This document shows, piece by piece, positions 9,904 to 17,895 of a stretch of DNA of 64,000 nt (the first letter of the stretch is position 1; each line of letters opens with the position of its first letter). The notes beneath the pieces were generated by a model. That model was not told the origin of the DNA. It saw nothing but the letters and a program-made list of their open reading frames with translations, and searched no databases. The stretch lies in NCBI RefSeq assembly GCF_034180645.1, contig NZ_JAXFNY010000012.1:27719-91718 (forward strand). Direction: 5' to 3'. Both the position numbers and the translations under genes were made by a program. The stretch is from Mobiluncus sp034180645 (GTDB taxonomy: Bacteria > Actinomycetota > Actinomycetes > Actinomycetales > Actinomycetaceae).

Positions 9904-9984
9904 ACCGGTTTGCCGCCTTTTTCCCGCGGCATTCCGGCACAACACAGATAAGTTTTTCAACACGTTATATATAAGGAGATCAAT

Positions 9985-10230
9985 ATGGGTAAGCAGATGC
10001 GCAATAACACCAAACCCATTAAGAAAAAGACCAACCCTCTAAAGGCTCAAAAGGTTGGCAACATTGACTACAAAGACACCGCTTTGCTGCGCAAGTTCAT
10101 TTCGGACCGCGGCAAGATTCGCGCCCGGCGCGTCACCGGTGTGACCGTGCAAGAACAGCGTCAGATTGCGAAAGCGGTTAAGAACGCCCGCGAAATGGCT
10201 TTGCTGCCCTACTCCGGTTCCGGCCGCTAA
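9985..10230 (+). CDS. rpsR: 30S ribosomal protein S18
   Basis: An 81-residue S18 with the conserved core IDYKDTALLRKFISDRGKI and the basic C-terminal part (RRVTGVTVQEQRQIAKAVKNAR). It pairs with S6 on the 30S platform. AAGGAG precedes the ATG at ideal spacing. I see no CxxC zinc-binding cysteines, so this is the zinc-independent form. Confidence 0.97.
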   Translation: MGKQMRNNTKPIKKKTNPLKAQKVGNIDYKDTALLRKFISDRGKIRARRVTGVTVQEQRQIAKAVKNAREMALLPYSGSGR

Positions 10231-10251
10231 ATTTGAGGGAGGAAGTAAGCA

Positions 10252-10716
10252 ATGACTCAGAATACGAAAGTTGTTTTGACCCACGAAGTCGCCAAGCTCG
10301 GTAACGCTGGCGACGTAGTTGAGGTACGCCCCGGATACGCGCGTAACTACCTGTTGCCGCGCCGTTTGGCTATGCCGTGGACCAAGGGATCCCAGGTAGA
10401 AATCGACCGGTTAAAGGCAGCCTTGGCCAAGAAACAGATTGCCTCTATGGAAATCGCTCAGGCGGTGCAAGCCAAACTGGTCGAAGGTGACCCGGTGCTG
10501 ATTGATGCAAAAGCGGGCGCGAACGGGCGTCTGTTCGGAGCTATCACCACCGCTCAAATTGCTCAGGCAGTTAAGGAGCAAAAGGGCGCTGAAATCGACA
10601 AGCGCAAGATTGTCATCGACCAGCCCATTAAGTCAGTCGGTACCTACCAGCTGACGGTGCGCCTATTCGAAGAACTCACCTCGCCGTTGGAAGTCACGGT
10701 GCGGGCTGAAAAGTAA
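10252..10716 (+). CDS. rplI: 50S ribosomal protein L9
   Basis: A 154-residue L9 with the N-terminal signature EVAKLGNAGDVVEVRPGYAR and NYLLPRRLA, a connecting helix, and the C-terminal rRNA-binding domain (GRLFGAITTAQIAQAV). L9 binds domain V of 23S rRNA near the L1 stalk. Last gene of the operon, followed by a strong hairpin terminator that it shares with the converging dnaB. Confidence 0.97.
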   Translation: MTQNTKVVLTHEVAKLGNAGDVVEVRPGYARNYLLPRRLAMPWTKGSQVEIDRLKAALAKKQIASMEIAQAVQAKLVEGDPVLIDAKAGANGRLFGAITTAQIAQAVKEQKGAEIDKRKIVIDQPIKSVGTYQLTVRLFEELTSPLEVTVRAEK

Positions 10717-10736
10717 AACCTCAAAACAGCCAGAAC

Positions 10737-10775
10737 GGTGCCGGGAACCTGCGGGTTTCCGGCACCGGGCTTTTT
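10737..10775 (+). terminator. Rho-independent terminator after rplI
   Basis: Two 13-base arms (10737-10749 and 10754-10766, one G-U pair) flank a TGCG loop; a T-run at 10771-10775 follows. It lies between convergent rplI and dnaB and reaches the dnaB stop codon. Confidence 0.85.
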
Positions 10776-12150
10776 AGTAATCGGGAGGCGGAGGTTCCTC
10801 TTGATTACGCTGAATCCCCGAAACAAAACGTGAAAACTTGCCCTGGAACTGCAGGTTGATAATTTCGGTGCGTCCGTTACGATGCTTGGCGATATTGAGG
10901 TCAGCTTCGCCGGGACGGTCGTCCGTGTTGTAATACTCAGGTCGGTGCAACAACAACACCAGGTCAGCGTCTTGCTCCAAAGAACCCGATTCCCGCAGGT
11001 CGCTCATCATCGGCTTTTTATCGGTACGAGATTCCGGCCCACGGTTCAGCTGAGCGACCCCAATCACCGGCACCTCCAATTCCTTTGCCAATAGTTTTAA
11101 TGAGCGCGAAATCTCGGAAACTTCCTGTTGACGTGACTCGATGCGTTTGTGAGAACTCATCAACTGGATGTAATCCACAACGATGAGGGACAAATCCTGG
11201 GAATGCTTCAGGCGCCGACATTTGGCACGAATATCAGGCATGGTCAGGTTCGGGGAGTCGTCAATAAAGAAAGGCGCTGATTTCATGCGGTTATAGGCTG
11301 AAGCGAGGTTATCCCAGTGGGTTTGGTTTTGCTGACCATCGTTGGGCATACCCGCGAACAGCAGAGACAGCGGTACGCTGGCCTCTGCCGACAGCATCCT
11401 CTTAATAATGTCCGCGGCTGACATCTCTAGAGAAAAAATCGCCGTAGTGCGTTTTTCTTTTAACGCTACGTGACGCAATATATCCAGGGCAAAAGTCGAT
11501 TTACCCATGGCGGGGCGAGCCGCGACGATGATGAGCTGACCGGCGTGCAGGCCGTTGGTTACCCGGTCAAAATCGAGGAAGCCCGTGTGTACGGTGTGCG
11601 GGTCGTCGTCAGTCTGTTGGATTTCGTCCAAGACCGGGGTCAGCAGCTCGGATAGTGAACGATAGTCCTCAGAAGTACGTTTCTCGCTGACTCGGTCAAG
11701 TTCGGCGTGGGCGGTATTAATAAGTTCGTCCGCGTCCGTGGTGTCGATGGCGTAACCAAGTTGGGTGATACGGGTGCCCGCTTCGACCAGGCCGCGCAAA
11801 GTCGCCTGGTCGCGCACAATTTGAGCATAGTAGGCGGCGTTAGCGGCGGTGGGCACCGAGTGAACTACAGTGTGAATGTAATCCAATCCGCCGACACGGG
11901 AGAGTTGACCCCGTTTCTCTAGTTCGGCCGGCACCGTCACCGGATCGGAGGCCGCTCCCGCCGCGTAGAGGTCCAGGATAGTGTTAAAAATAATCTCGTG
12001 ACGCGAGTCATAGAAATCGCTGGGCAGCAGCAGCTTATAGGTGTCGGCGATGGCGTTCTTGGACAGAATCATGGCGCCGAGCACACACTGTTCAGCCAGA
12101 ATGTTGTGAGGGGGAATCCGGTCGAGTGCAGAGTTGTCTGGTTCTTCCAT
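10774..12150 (-). CDS. dnaB: Replicative DNA helicase DnaB
   Basis: A 458-residue replicative helicase: an N-terminal DnaB domain (about 15-115, beginning PPHNILAEQCVLGAM), a linker, and a RecA-like C-terminal domain with Walker A (ARPAMGKSTFALD) and Walker B (LIVVDYIQLMS). The motor is uninterrupted, so there is no intein, unlike some mycobacterial DnaB proteins. The ATG at 12150 has AGAGGAGG 6 bases upstream; a start 7 codons earlier is poorer. It reads away from the DnaA-box-rich spacer at 12.2-12.6 kb. Confidence 0.97.
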   Translation of the reverse strand: MEEPDNSALDRIPPHNILAEQCVLGAMILSKNAIADTYKLLLPSDFYDSRHEIIFNTILDLYAAGAASDPVTVPAELEKRGQLSRVGGLDYIHTVVHSVPTAANAAYYAQIVRDQATLRGLVEAGTRITQLGYAIDTTDADELINTAHAELDRVSEKRTSEDYRSLSELLTPVLDEIQQTDDDPHTVHTGFLDFDRVTNGLHAGQLIIVAARPAMGKSTFALDILRHVALKEKRTTAIFSLEMSAADIIKRMLSAEASVPLSLLFAGMPNDGQQNQTHWDNLASAYNRMKSAPFFIDDSPNLTMPDIRAKCRRLKHSQDLSLIVVDYIQLMSSHKRIESRQQEVSEISRSLKLLAKELEVPVIGVAQLNRGPESRTDKKPMMSDLRESGSLEQDADLVLLLHRPEYYNTDDRPGEADLNIAKHRNGRTEIINLQFQGKFSRFVSGIQRNQEEPPPPDY

Positions 12151-12265
12151 GCGGCCTCCTCTGGCTGACACTTCACCCCCATGAAGCAGGGGTGAAAAGT
12201 ATAAACATCCGGGCTCAAACCTACGCTTTCGGCTCTAACTTAGCAAACCATTTTGGTGGAAAATA

Positions 12266-12602
12266 GGTGGATAACTCGGCACAAACCTGTGGATAGATGG
12301 TGGGTAAGGCGGTGAATTGGTTTTTTAAGTTTTGTACTACCTCAGCGTGCCTAGCACAGTTTTGCGTGATGTTGCGGTTTCGAAACCCACAGCTTATCCA
12401 CAGTCGCTGTGGATTAATAATCCCTGTCGAGAATTTTCCAAACCTTTCACCACAAAAATAAGGTTACATCATTCAAATAGGGTATGAACTGGGTATTTAG
12501 CACATTAATGGCTTCTCTTAGCACACTTAGTATCGCTTTGGCAAGTAAACAATAGGAACAATTGCCTCACTCAGCCGCAATTTTATCCACAGGTTATCCA
12601 CA
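12266..12602. other. DnaA-box cluster, candidate replication origin (gene-free stretch 12151-12829)
   Basis: This 680-base gene-free stretch holds six sites close to the DnaA box TTATCCACA. Three are perfect: 12394-12402, 12583-12591 and 12594-12602, all on the plus strand. Three have one mismatch on the minus strand: 12266-12274, 12288-12296 and 12408-12416. The DNA between them is AT-rich, notably 12320-12345 and 12440-12540. Box clusters plus an AT-rich unwinding region define bacterial oriC; alternatives are a DnaA-regulated promoter for dnaB or a titration site. No dnaA, dnaN, rpmH or parAB genes are nearby in the window, which keeps confidence moderate. Confidence 0.5.
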
Positions 12603-12829
12603 CCCCATAGAATCTAGGGAAAAACCGGGAAACCCGGGAGGACGAACTCGTGAACAACTATGGAATGAAAAGAGAAAATCTCACGGATTGACTAGAGGAT
12701 AACCTGGACGTTTACCAAGAAAACCCCAAGAAAAGCCCTCCACCTGGTATTTGCTCCCTAATTTCTCATGTAATATGTGTAAAGTCAGCTCAAAGCTGAG
12801 CCGATTAAACATGAAAGGCACGCAAAAGT

Positions 12830-14533
12830 ATGAGTGTGAAGGAAGTCCCTCCCGTCGACAAACATGCCGTGGAACAATCTGAGGGCGAAAAGAAAATCTC
12901 AAAAGTCCGTCTAATTGGGCTTTTCGGTGGCATCATCCTGGGTGCCATCGTTTACTTTTTGATTCCCCGTGACGCGGTGGACGTAATCACCCAGTCCGTC
13001 GGCGCGGATGTAATCGAAGAAAAAGAAATGAATGTGGGTGCCGTGTACCTGGTCGCCGGTATCGCGGTCATGATGGCTATCTGGTGGATGACTGAAGCTA
13101 TCTCTCTGGCAGCCACAGCAATGGTTCCCCTGGTCTTGTTCCCATTGCTGGGAATCAATGATTATGCTGGCACCGCTGGATCCTATGCTTCGGACACGAT
13201 TTACCTGTTCATGGGCGGGTTCATCCTGGCTATCGCCATGCAACGCTGGCATTTTGACCGCCGCGTAGCCCTGGGTATCGTCAGGATCGTCGGCGTGAAA
13301 CCCCGTCGACTAGTCCTGGGGTTCATGATCGCTACCGGGTTCATCTCGATGTGGGTGTCCAACACGGCAACCGCTGTGATGATGTTGCCTATCGGTTTGT
13401 CCGTGGTACAGCTGTTTGAATCAGCCCGCGACAAGAACGCTTCTACCGACAAAGGGCTGGATGTGGAAGCTGCTTACGGCGGAGCTATTCACGGTGGTGT
13501 GATGTCCGGTCTGTTAAATGAAGGCGAAGATGTGGCTTCGACCACGGCTGAAAAGCAAGGCATCAAGCGGTCCAACTTTGCTGTTGGTTTGATGTTGGCT
13601 ATCGCCTACTCGGCATCTATCGGTTCGCTGGCAACCCCCATCGGTACCCCGCCGAATACCCTGTTAAAAGCCTACATGAGCGATTCGCTCAACTATGACA
13701 TAAACTTCGGCAAGTGGTTCCTGATGGGTCTGCCGATGGTGATTGTCTTTACGCTGTTCGCCTGGTGGATTTTGACTTTCGTCATGTTCAAGCCGGAAAT
13801 GGATGAAATTCCTGGTGGCAAGGAACTCATCAACGAAGAATACCAAAAGCTGGGCAAACTCAAGGGTGGAGAACTCCTGGTTATGTTGCTGTTCCTGCTG
13901 GCGGTGTTCTGCTGGATTTTCGTGCCACTCATCCTGAAAGCTACCGGCATCGAAGGACCAAAGAAGCTCGACGCTATCGTGGCGATGAGCGTGGCGGTGC
14001 TGCTGTTTATCATCCCCGGCAAGAAGAACGGGGAACGTCTGGTGACCTGGAACGAAGCCAAGACCATTCCGTGGGACATCCTGCTGCTGTTCGGTGGCGG
14101 TTTGTCGCTGTCCAAGCAGTTTGAGCACACCGGCTTGTCCAACTACATTGGTGAGCTGGTTAAGGGTCTGGCTGGAGCGCCTATCGTCCTGATTGTTCTG
14201 GCGGTGGCAGCCCTGGTACTGGCTCTGACCGAGTTGACGTCCAACACCGCTACCGCGGCCGCGTTCCTGCCGATTATCGGCGGTGTGGCTATGGGTATCG
14301 GCCTGCAAGGCCCGAACGTGATGATTCTGACGATTCCGGCCGCTCTGGCTGCGACCTGTGCGTTCATGCTGCCCGTCGCGACCCCGCCAAACGCTATTGC
14401 TTACGGTTCTGGTTACATTAAGATTGCGGACATGATCAAGGGCGGTTTCATCATCGCCCTGGTGGGCTTGGTGCTGATTACCATTACCGTATTTGCCCTG
14501 GCTATCCCCATCTTCGGTTTGGCTTTGCCATAA
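12830..14533 (+). CDS. DASS/SLC13-family sodium:anion symporter
   Basis: A 567-residue polytopic transporter of the divalent anion:sodium symporter family, which imports dicarboxylates, citrate or sulfate with sodium. Both pseudo-symmetric SNT motifs are present (VSNTATAVMMLP and TSNTATAAAFLPI), along with WWMTEAISLAATAM near the N-terminus and ATPPNAIAYGSG near the C-terminus. About 11-12 hydrophobic segments follow a 25-residue polar N-terminus. Substrate is not decidable from sequence; C4-dicarboxylate is the commonest in this group. Its own transcription unit, with an AT-rich upstream region and a strong terminator. Confidence 0.92.
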   Translation: MSVKEVPPVDKHAVEQSEGEKKISKVRLIGLFGGIILGAIVYFLIPRDAVDVITQSVGADVIEEKEMNVGAVYLVAGIAVMMAIWWMTEAISLAATAMVPLVLFPLLGINDYAGTAGSYASDTIYLFMGGFILAIAMQRWHFDRRVALGIVRIVGVKPRRLVLGFMIATGFISMWVSNTATAVMMLPIGLSVVQLFESARDKNASTDKGLDVEAAYGGAIHGGVMSGLLNEGEDVASTTAEKQGIKRSNFAVGLMLAIAYSASIGSLATPIGTPPNTLLKAYMSDSLNYDINFGKWFLMGLPMVIVFTLFAWWILTFVMFKPEMDEIPGGKELINEEYQKLGKLKGGELLVMLLFLLAVFCWIFVPLILKATGIEGPKKLDAIVAMSVAVLLFIIPGKKNGERLVTWNEAKTIPWDILLLFGGGLSLSKQFEHTGLSNYIGELVKGLAGAPIVLIVLAVAALVLALTELTSNTATAAAFLPIIGGVAMGIGLQGPNVMILTIPAALAATCAFMLPVATPPNAIAYGSGYIKIADMIKGGFIIALVGLVLITITVFALAIPIFGLALP

Positions 14534-14553
14534 ACGATGGCTAGTTACAAACG

Positions 14554-14589
14554 TGTCGGTCGGCGGGTTTCGCCGGCCGACAGGTTTTT
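14554..14589 (+). terminator. Terminator after the DASS transporter
   Basis: Twelve-base arms (14554-14565 and 14571-14582, one wobble pair) are followed by GG and five Ts. The hairpin sits between convergent genes and may stop transcription from both sides. Confidence 0.8.
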
Positions 14590-15733
14590 AATCGTGCAAG
14601 CCCGGTGCAGTGCGGGGGTGTGGGGGAGGATCACTGAGGCGCGCCAGGAAAGCCTCCAGCGGACCCTTGCCGAACCGTAACCGCCACAGGCTCGCGGCCA
14701 GTAGGAAAACCGCAATCATAATGATGAGGGAGGGGAGGAGTCCGGGATACCCGAACAAGCGGAAAGTGATGGCGTGCCAGATGACGTGGAGGGTATAGGT
14801 GGTCAGTGCCATCGAGCCCAACGCCGCCACCGGGGACAAAAACCGGTTGAAAGTCGGTCCTGCCAGCAATGTCAGGGAAGTCAGTCCCACGCACCAGGCC
14901 GTGTTTGCCACCGTCTCCGCTACGGAATCCGTATGTGGAGCGATATAGACCAGGGTTTGATACCAAAACTGGGCCGGGGTGGGGTTGGCGATAGACAGGG
15001 TGTCTTGACTGAGAATGACCCCGGAAACCCGTCCCAGACGCAGGGAGTCAACGGCGGTCCCGACCCCGAAAAACACGAAAGCCACACCGAGCCCGAGGCC
15101 CGCCCCGACCTTCTGCAGTCGACGCGACTGCGGGGTCACCCCCGCCCAACCCAAACGCCACAGAATCAGCCCGGTGAGCACATAGATGAGGAACGTGGGC
15201 ATCTGATAGTCATTGAGCCCCAGGACGACCCCGATTTCGGACGGTAAAAACAGCAAATTGAGGTAGTGCCACAGCGGAATACCCACCACCAGCAACAGTC
15301 CGATGACCCACAGCAGGCCCGGAACGGGCAGGCCCGAAAGAACCAGCGCACAAACCATCCACACCCCGTAGTTATCGAGAATCAGCAGGATACGGGTGTT
15401 GATGAGACTGAGCAGGGCAGCGATGAGGATTAAGACAGCGGCACGCACCAGAATCTTTTCACTGTAATAGCGACGCGATAGTGCGGGGGAGCCAGCAAAA
15501 CGCCGCGCCAGACGGTCTTGCATAATGCCCAGTGAAACCCCCGCGAGCAGCGCAAACAGAGGAGCGGAACGTCCGTGAGACAAGGCCATCACGCTGGAGA
15601 CGGGACCTGGCACCGAAACCCACATATGTGCGGTGAACATCCCCAAAATGGCCAGGCCGCGAGCCATATCCAAGCCGACGACCCGACCGGTCAGGGCAGG
15701 TCGACCCAGCAACCGCTGCGCAAAATCCGTCAC
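14588..15733 (-). CDS. DUF418-type polytopic membrane protein
   Basis: A 381-residue protein with about ten hydrophobic segments. The N-terminus (GLDMARGLAILGMFTAHM, then SHGRSAPLFALLAGVSLG) matches the start of DUF418 and of the related heparan-glucosaminide acyltransferase-like membrane proteins; the C-terminal end WRLRFGKGPLEAFLARL is typical of DUF418. Family members are thought to be membrane acyltransferases or carriers, but function is not established. The GTG start lies 6 bases after TAGACT (15740-15745) with no ribosome-binding site, so the message may be leaderless. It lies 48 bases after ddh on the same strand. Confidence 0.8.
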   Translation of the reverse strand: MTDFAQRLLGRPALTGRVVGLDMARGLAILGMFTAHMWVSVPGPVSSVMALSHGRSAPLFALLAGVSLGIMQDRLARRFAGSPALSRRYYSEKILVRAAVLILIAALLSLINTRILLILDNYGVWMVCALVLSGLPVPGLLWVIGLLLVVGIPLWHYLNLLFLPSEIGVVLGLNDYQMPTFLIYVLTGLILWRLGWAGVTPQSRRLQKVGAGLGLGVAFVFFGVGTAVDSLRLGRVSGVILSQDTLSIANPTPAQFWYQTLVYIAPHTDSVAETVANTAWCVGLTSLTLLAGPTFNRFLSPVAALGSMALTTYTLHVIWHAITFRLFGYPGLLPSLIIMIAVFLLAASLWRLRFGKGPLEAFLARLSDPPPHPRTAPGLHD

Positions 15734-15781
15734 AGAGGCAGTCTATCTGACCGGAGACTTCAGAAAAGCCCCCAGACTAGG

Positions 15782-17053
15782 CTATGACCCGGATGTCTGG
15801 AAACGGAGCTTTTCTGGCGGGTCGGGGTGCATCCAGATGGGGGGAATTTCCATCATCGTGTGTGCCCCTGACCAGCCAGCTTGCCCGGCTCGGTAAGCCG
15901 CCCGAGCCGCCGCCACCATGACGTAGGCCGTGAACTCGAGGTTGTCGTCCATGTCGATTTCCAACTTAATCTGTTCGTTGATGCCTTGGGAGGTAGAGGC
16001 GCGCGACAGAACCAGCCCCGCGTGGGTCAGCCGCGAGTGAAACTCGCGCATTTCGTCGGGGCTCAAGAACGTGACCTGGGTGTCGTAGTCAGCGAACCAG
16101 CCCGGCATTTCCATGATTTCCTCACGCAGTTGCTCCTTGTCATAGGCCGGGTCAGCCACCACGTAGCACTCCATATAGTGCAGGGCTTTGCGGGAATCAT
16201 CATAGATAGGTTCTCCATTCAATACTGCCGTGAGGGGCTCCTCTTTGGGCACCTGGTAAGCCACCGCGTCCAACACACCCTCGAAGGTGCGGATTGCATT
16301 GGACCACTGCATAGAAATACCGCGCCCCCAAAATGTGTAGGTTTTCGTTTTCGGGAACAGGGAGTCAGAGATAATCCGGAACATTGACATCAGTCCGGGT
16401 TCCCACCCCACCGCGCACAAAGACACGTGTTTGGTGGATTGCCCCACCTGGTCCACCGCCGCGAAATAGTCGGGGAAAGCCTGGTAGACGGGCTGAAAAA
16501 CGGGCTCTTTGATGAACGCGGGTAGCATCATGCCCGAGACTTCATGAATGCCCTCATCGAGGTTTTCCTCCTCTGACGTGCCGGGAGCCGCGTTTGTGTC
16601 TGGCGTCGCCGCAGACGCATCAGCCGTTTGCTCCACGCCCGCCGCGGCGTCACGAGCCGCCTGGCGCTGGGCGATGTCTTTCGCCATCCGTTCCAGTTCC
16701 TCCAGGCGGAGCTGGCGTTTCGCTTCGACTTCCTTGGCGGTGGGCGGTGTGCCGCGCAAGGGGTGGGAATCGACCGTGTGGAAGTATTGGGCCAGTTGCG
16801 GGGTTTCTTGCTGCAGTTTCGTCCCCAGGGTGTCACAGATAATGACGACATCGATACGGTCGGCAAACTCTGCCACCTTGTCAGTGGGGTAAACCTTGGC
16901 ATAGGAATTTTGGAGTTTTTGCGGGTCGCGCTTGGAAAAAATCGCCACCAGTTCCATGTCGCGGCACTTGCCGACTGCTTTGGCAGCTGCCTTGCCGTAG
17001 TTGCCGAATCCGACCACACCGACGCGAATACGAGTGTCTTCTTGCTGTGTCAT
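15782..17053 (-). CDS. ddh: meso-Diaminopimelate D-dehydrogenase with a large insertion
   Basis: A 423-residue NADPH-dependent diaminopimelate dehydrogenase, which makes meso-DAP directly from tetrahydrodipicolinate for lysine and cell-wall synthesis. The Rossmann motif (RVGVVGFGNYGKAA), AVGWEPGLMSMFR, YTFWGRGISMQWSNAIR, ECYVVAD and the C-terminal AARAAYRAGQAGWSGA all fit the family, which is usually about 320 residues. The extra hundred residues lie at about 100-205, after TVDSHP, and include a charged helix (ELERMAKDIAQRQAARDAA) and an Ala/Thr/Glu-rich stretch. The ATG at 17053 begins the Rossmann fold; the frame remains open another 45 codons upstream but the sequence there is not family-like. 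Confidence 0.88.
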   Translation of the reverse strand: MTQQEDTRIRVGVVGFGNYGKAAAKAVGKCRDMELVAIFSKRDPQKLQNSYAKVYPTDKVAEFADRIDVVIICDTLGTKLQQETPQLAQYFHTVDSHPLRGTPPTAKEVEAKRQLRLEELERMAKDIAQRQAARDAAAGVEQTADASAATPDTNAAPGTSEEENLDEGIHEVSGMMLPAFIKEPVFQPVYQAFPDYFAAVDQVGQSTKHVSLCAVGWEPGLMSMFRIISDSLFPKTKTYTFWGRGISMQWSNAIRTFEGVLDAVAYQVPKEEPLTAVLNGEPIYDDSRKALHYMECYVVADPAYDKEQLREEIMEMPGWFADYDTQVTFLSPDEMREFHSRLTHAGLVLSRASTSQGINEQIKLEIDMDDNLEFTAYVMVAAARAAYRAGQAGWSGAHTMMEIPPIWMHPDPPEKLRFQTSGS

Positions 17054-17214
17054 TACTTGCCCCCATTGGCTCGTCCTTTTGATTACCTTAGCGTTAATTG
17101 GTGTGAAATTAGGGAGAATCGGGGGTGCTTCAAGTTTTAAGAAAGCCAGGACTGTCTTTAAATTCAAACACAGTTCAATAGTTGCCAAAAAATGTTTATT
17201 GAGAATTCTTGGAA

Positions 17215-17245
17215 TTCACCAGTTTGTAGGACAAAACCTGGTGAA
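17215..17245. promoter_or_regulatory. Inverted repeat upstream of the porG operon
   Basis: TTCACCAG (17215-17222) and CTGGTGAA (17238-17245) form a perfect 8-bp inverted repeat; the inner bases TTTGT and ACAAAA extend it with a bulge. It ends 17 bases before the porG start, where it could be a repressor operator or an RNA hairpin over the ribosome-binding region. The regulator is unknown. Confidence 0.45.
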
Positions 17246-17262
17246 CAACATAGGGTCGAAAC

Positions 17263-17829
17263 ATGGTTGAAATTCGAGTACATGGGCGCGGTGGTCAGGG
17301 TGTGGTCACCGCTTCCGATTTAATGGCTTACGCGGCTTTTGCTGACGGCCACCACGCCCAAGCCTTCCCGTCTTTCGGGTCGGAACGGACCGGCGCTCCC
17401 GTCGTGAGCTACTGCCGGATTGAAGATAAAGAAATTCGTTCCCGGGAACCCATCTTGGATCCCGATATTGTCATCGTCCAAGACCCGACCTTGTTGGCCA
17501 TTATGGATCCGTTTTCGGGGCTGAAAGACAACGGGTATGCGCTGGTTAACTCCCAAAAGACTGCCGCTGAACTGGGCGTATCCGAGTTGGAGGCGAGGCT
17601 GCCGCGGGGTCACTTTATGGCGATGCCCGCCTCCGAAATCGCCCTGGAAAAGCTGGGACGTCCCCTGCCGAACGCAGTTTTGCTGGGCGGGTTGGCGGCT
17701 CTGACCGGGATTATCAAACTGGAATCGGTGGAGGACGCCATCCGCGGCAAGTTCAAAGGCAAAGTCGGCGACTCCAACGTGGAGGCCGCCGCCGCGGCCT
17801 ACGAATACGTGAAAAACAATATGGCCTGA
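17263..17829 (+). CDS. porG: 2-Oxoacid:ferredoxin oxidoreductase, gamma subunit
   Basis: A 188-residue catalytic-gamma subunit of pyruvate/2-oxoacid:ferredoxin oxidoreductase. The opening VEIRVHGRGGQGVVTASDLM and the motif FPSFGSERTGAPV are diagnostic. The complex converts a 2-oxoacid and CoA to acyl-CoA, CO2 and reduced ferredoxin in anaerobic metabolism. First of four co-directional genes (gamma, alpha, beta, then a GltD-ferredoxin fusion). Pyruvate is the likeliest substrate, but 2-ketoisovalerate or 2-oxoglutarate cannot be excluded from sequence. Confidence 0.92.
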   Translation: MVEIRVHGRGGQGVVTASDLMAYAAFADGHHAQAFPSFGSERTGAPVVSYCRIEDKEIRSREPILDPDIVIVQDPTLLAIMDPFSGLKDNGYALVNSQKTAAELGVSELEARLPRGHFMAMPASEIALEKLGRPLPNAVLLGGLAALTGIIKLESVEDAIRGKFKGKVGDSNVEAAAAAYEYVKNNMA

Positions 17830-17895
17830 GAGACGCCAACGGTACCGGGACGGTGTGGTGCGCCCCGGACTTCACACTAAAAGGAAGAAGAAACA

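Noticed and set aside
12650..12691. A 13-codon GTG frame with a GGGAGG site, between the DnaA boxes and the DASS gene
   Set aside because: It could be a leader peptide, but nothing in its sequence supports that and it is too short to judge.
17053..17262. TPP or other metabolite riboswitch upstream of porG
   Set aside because: The conserved TPP core was not found; only the TTCACCAG inverted repeat stands out.
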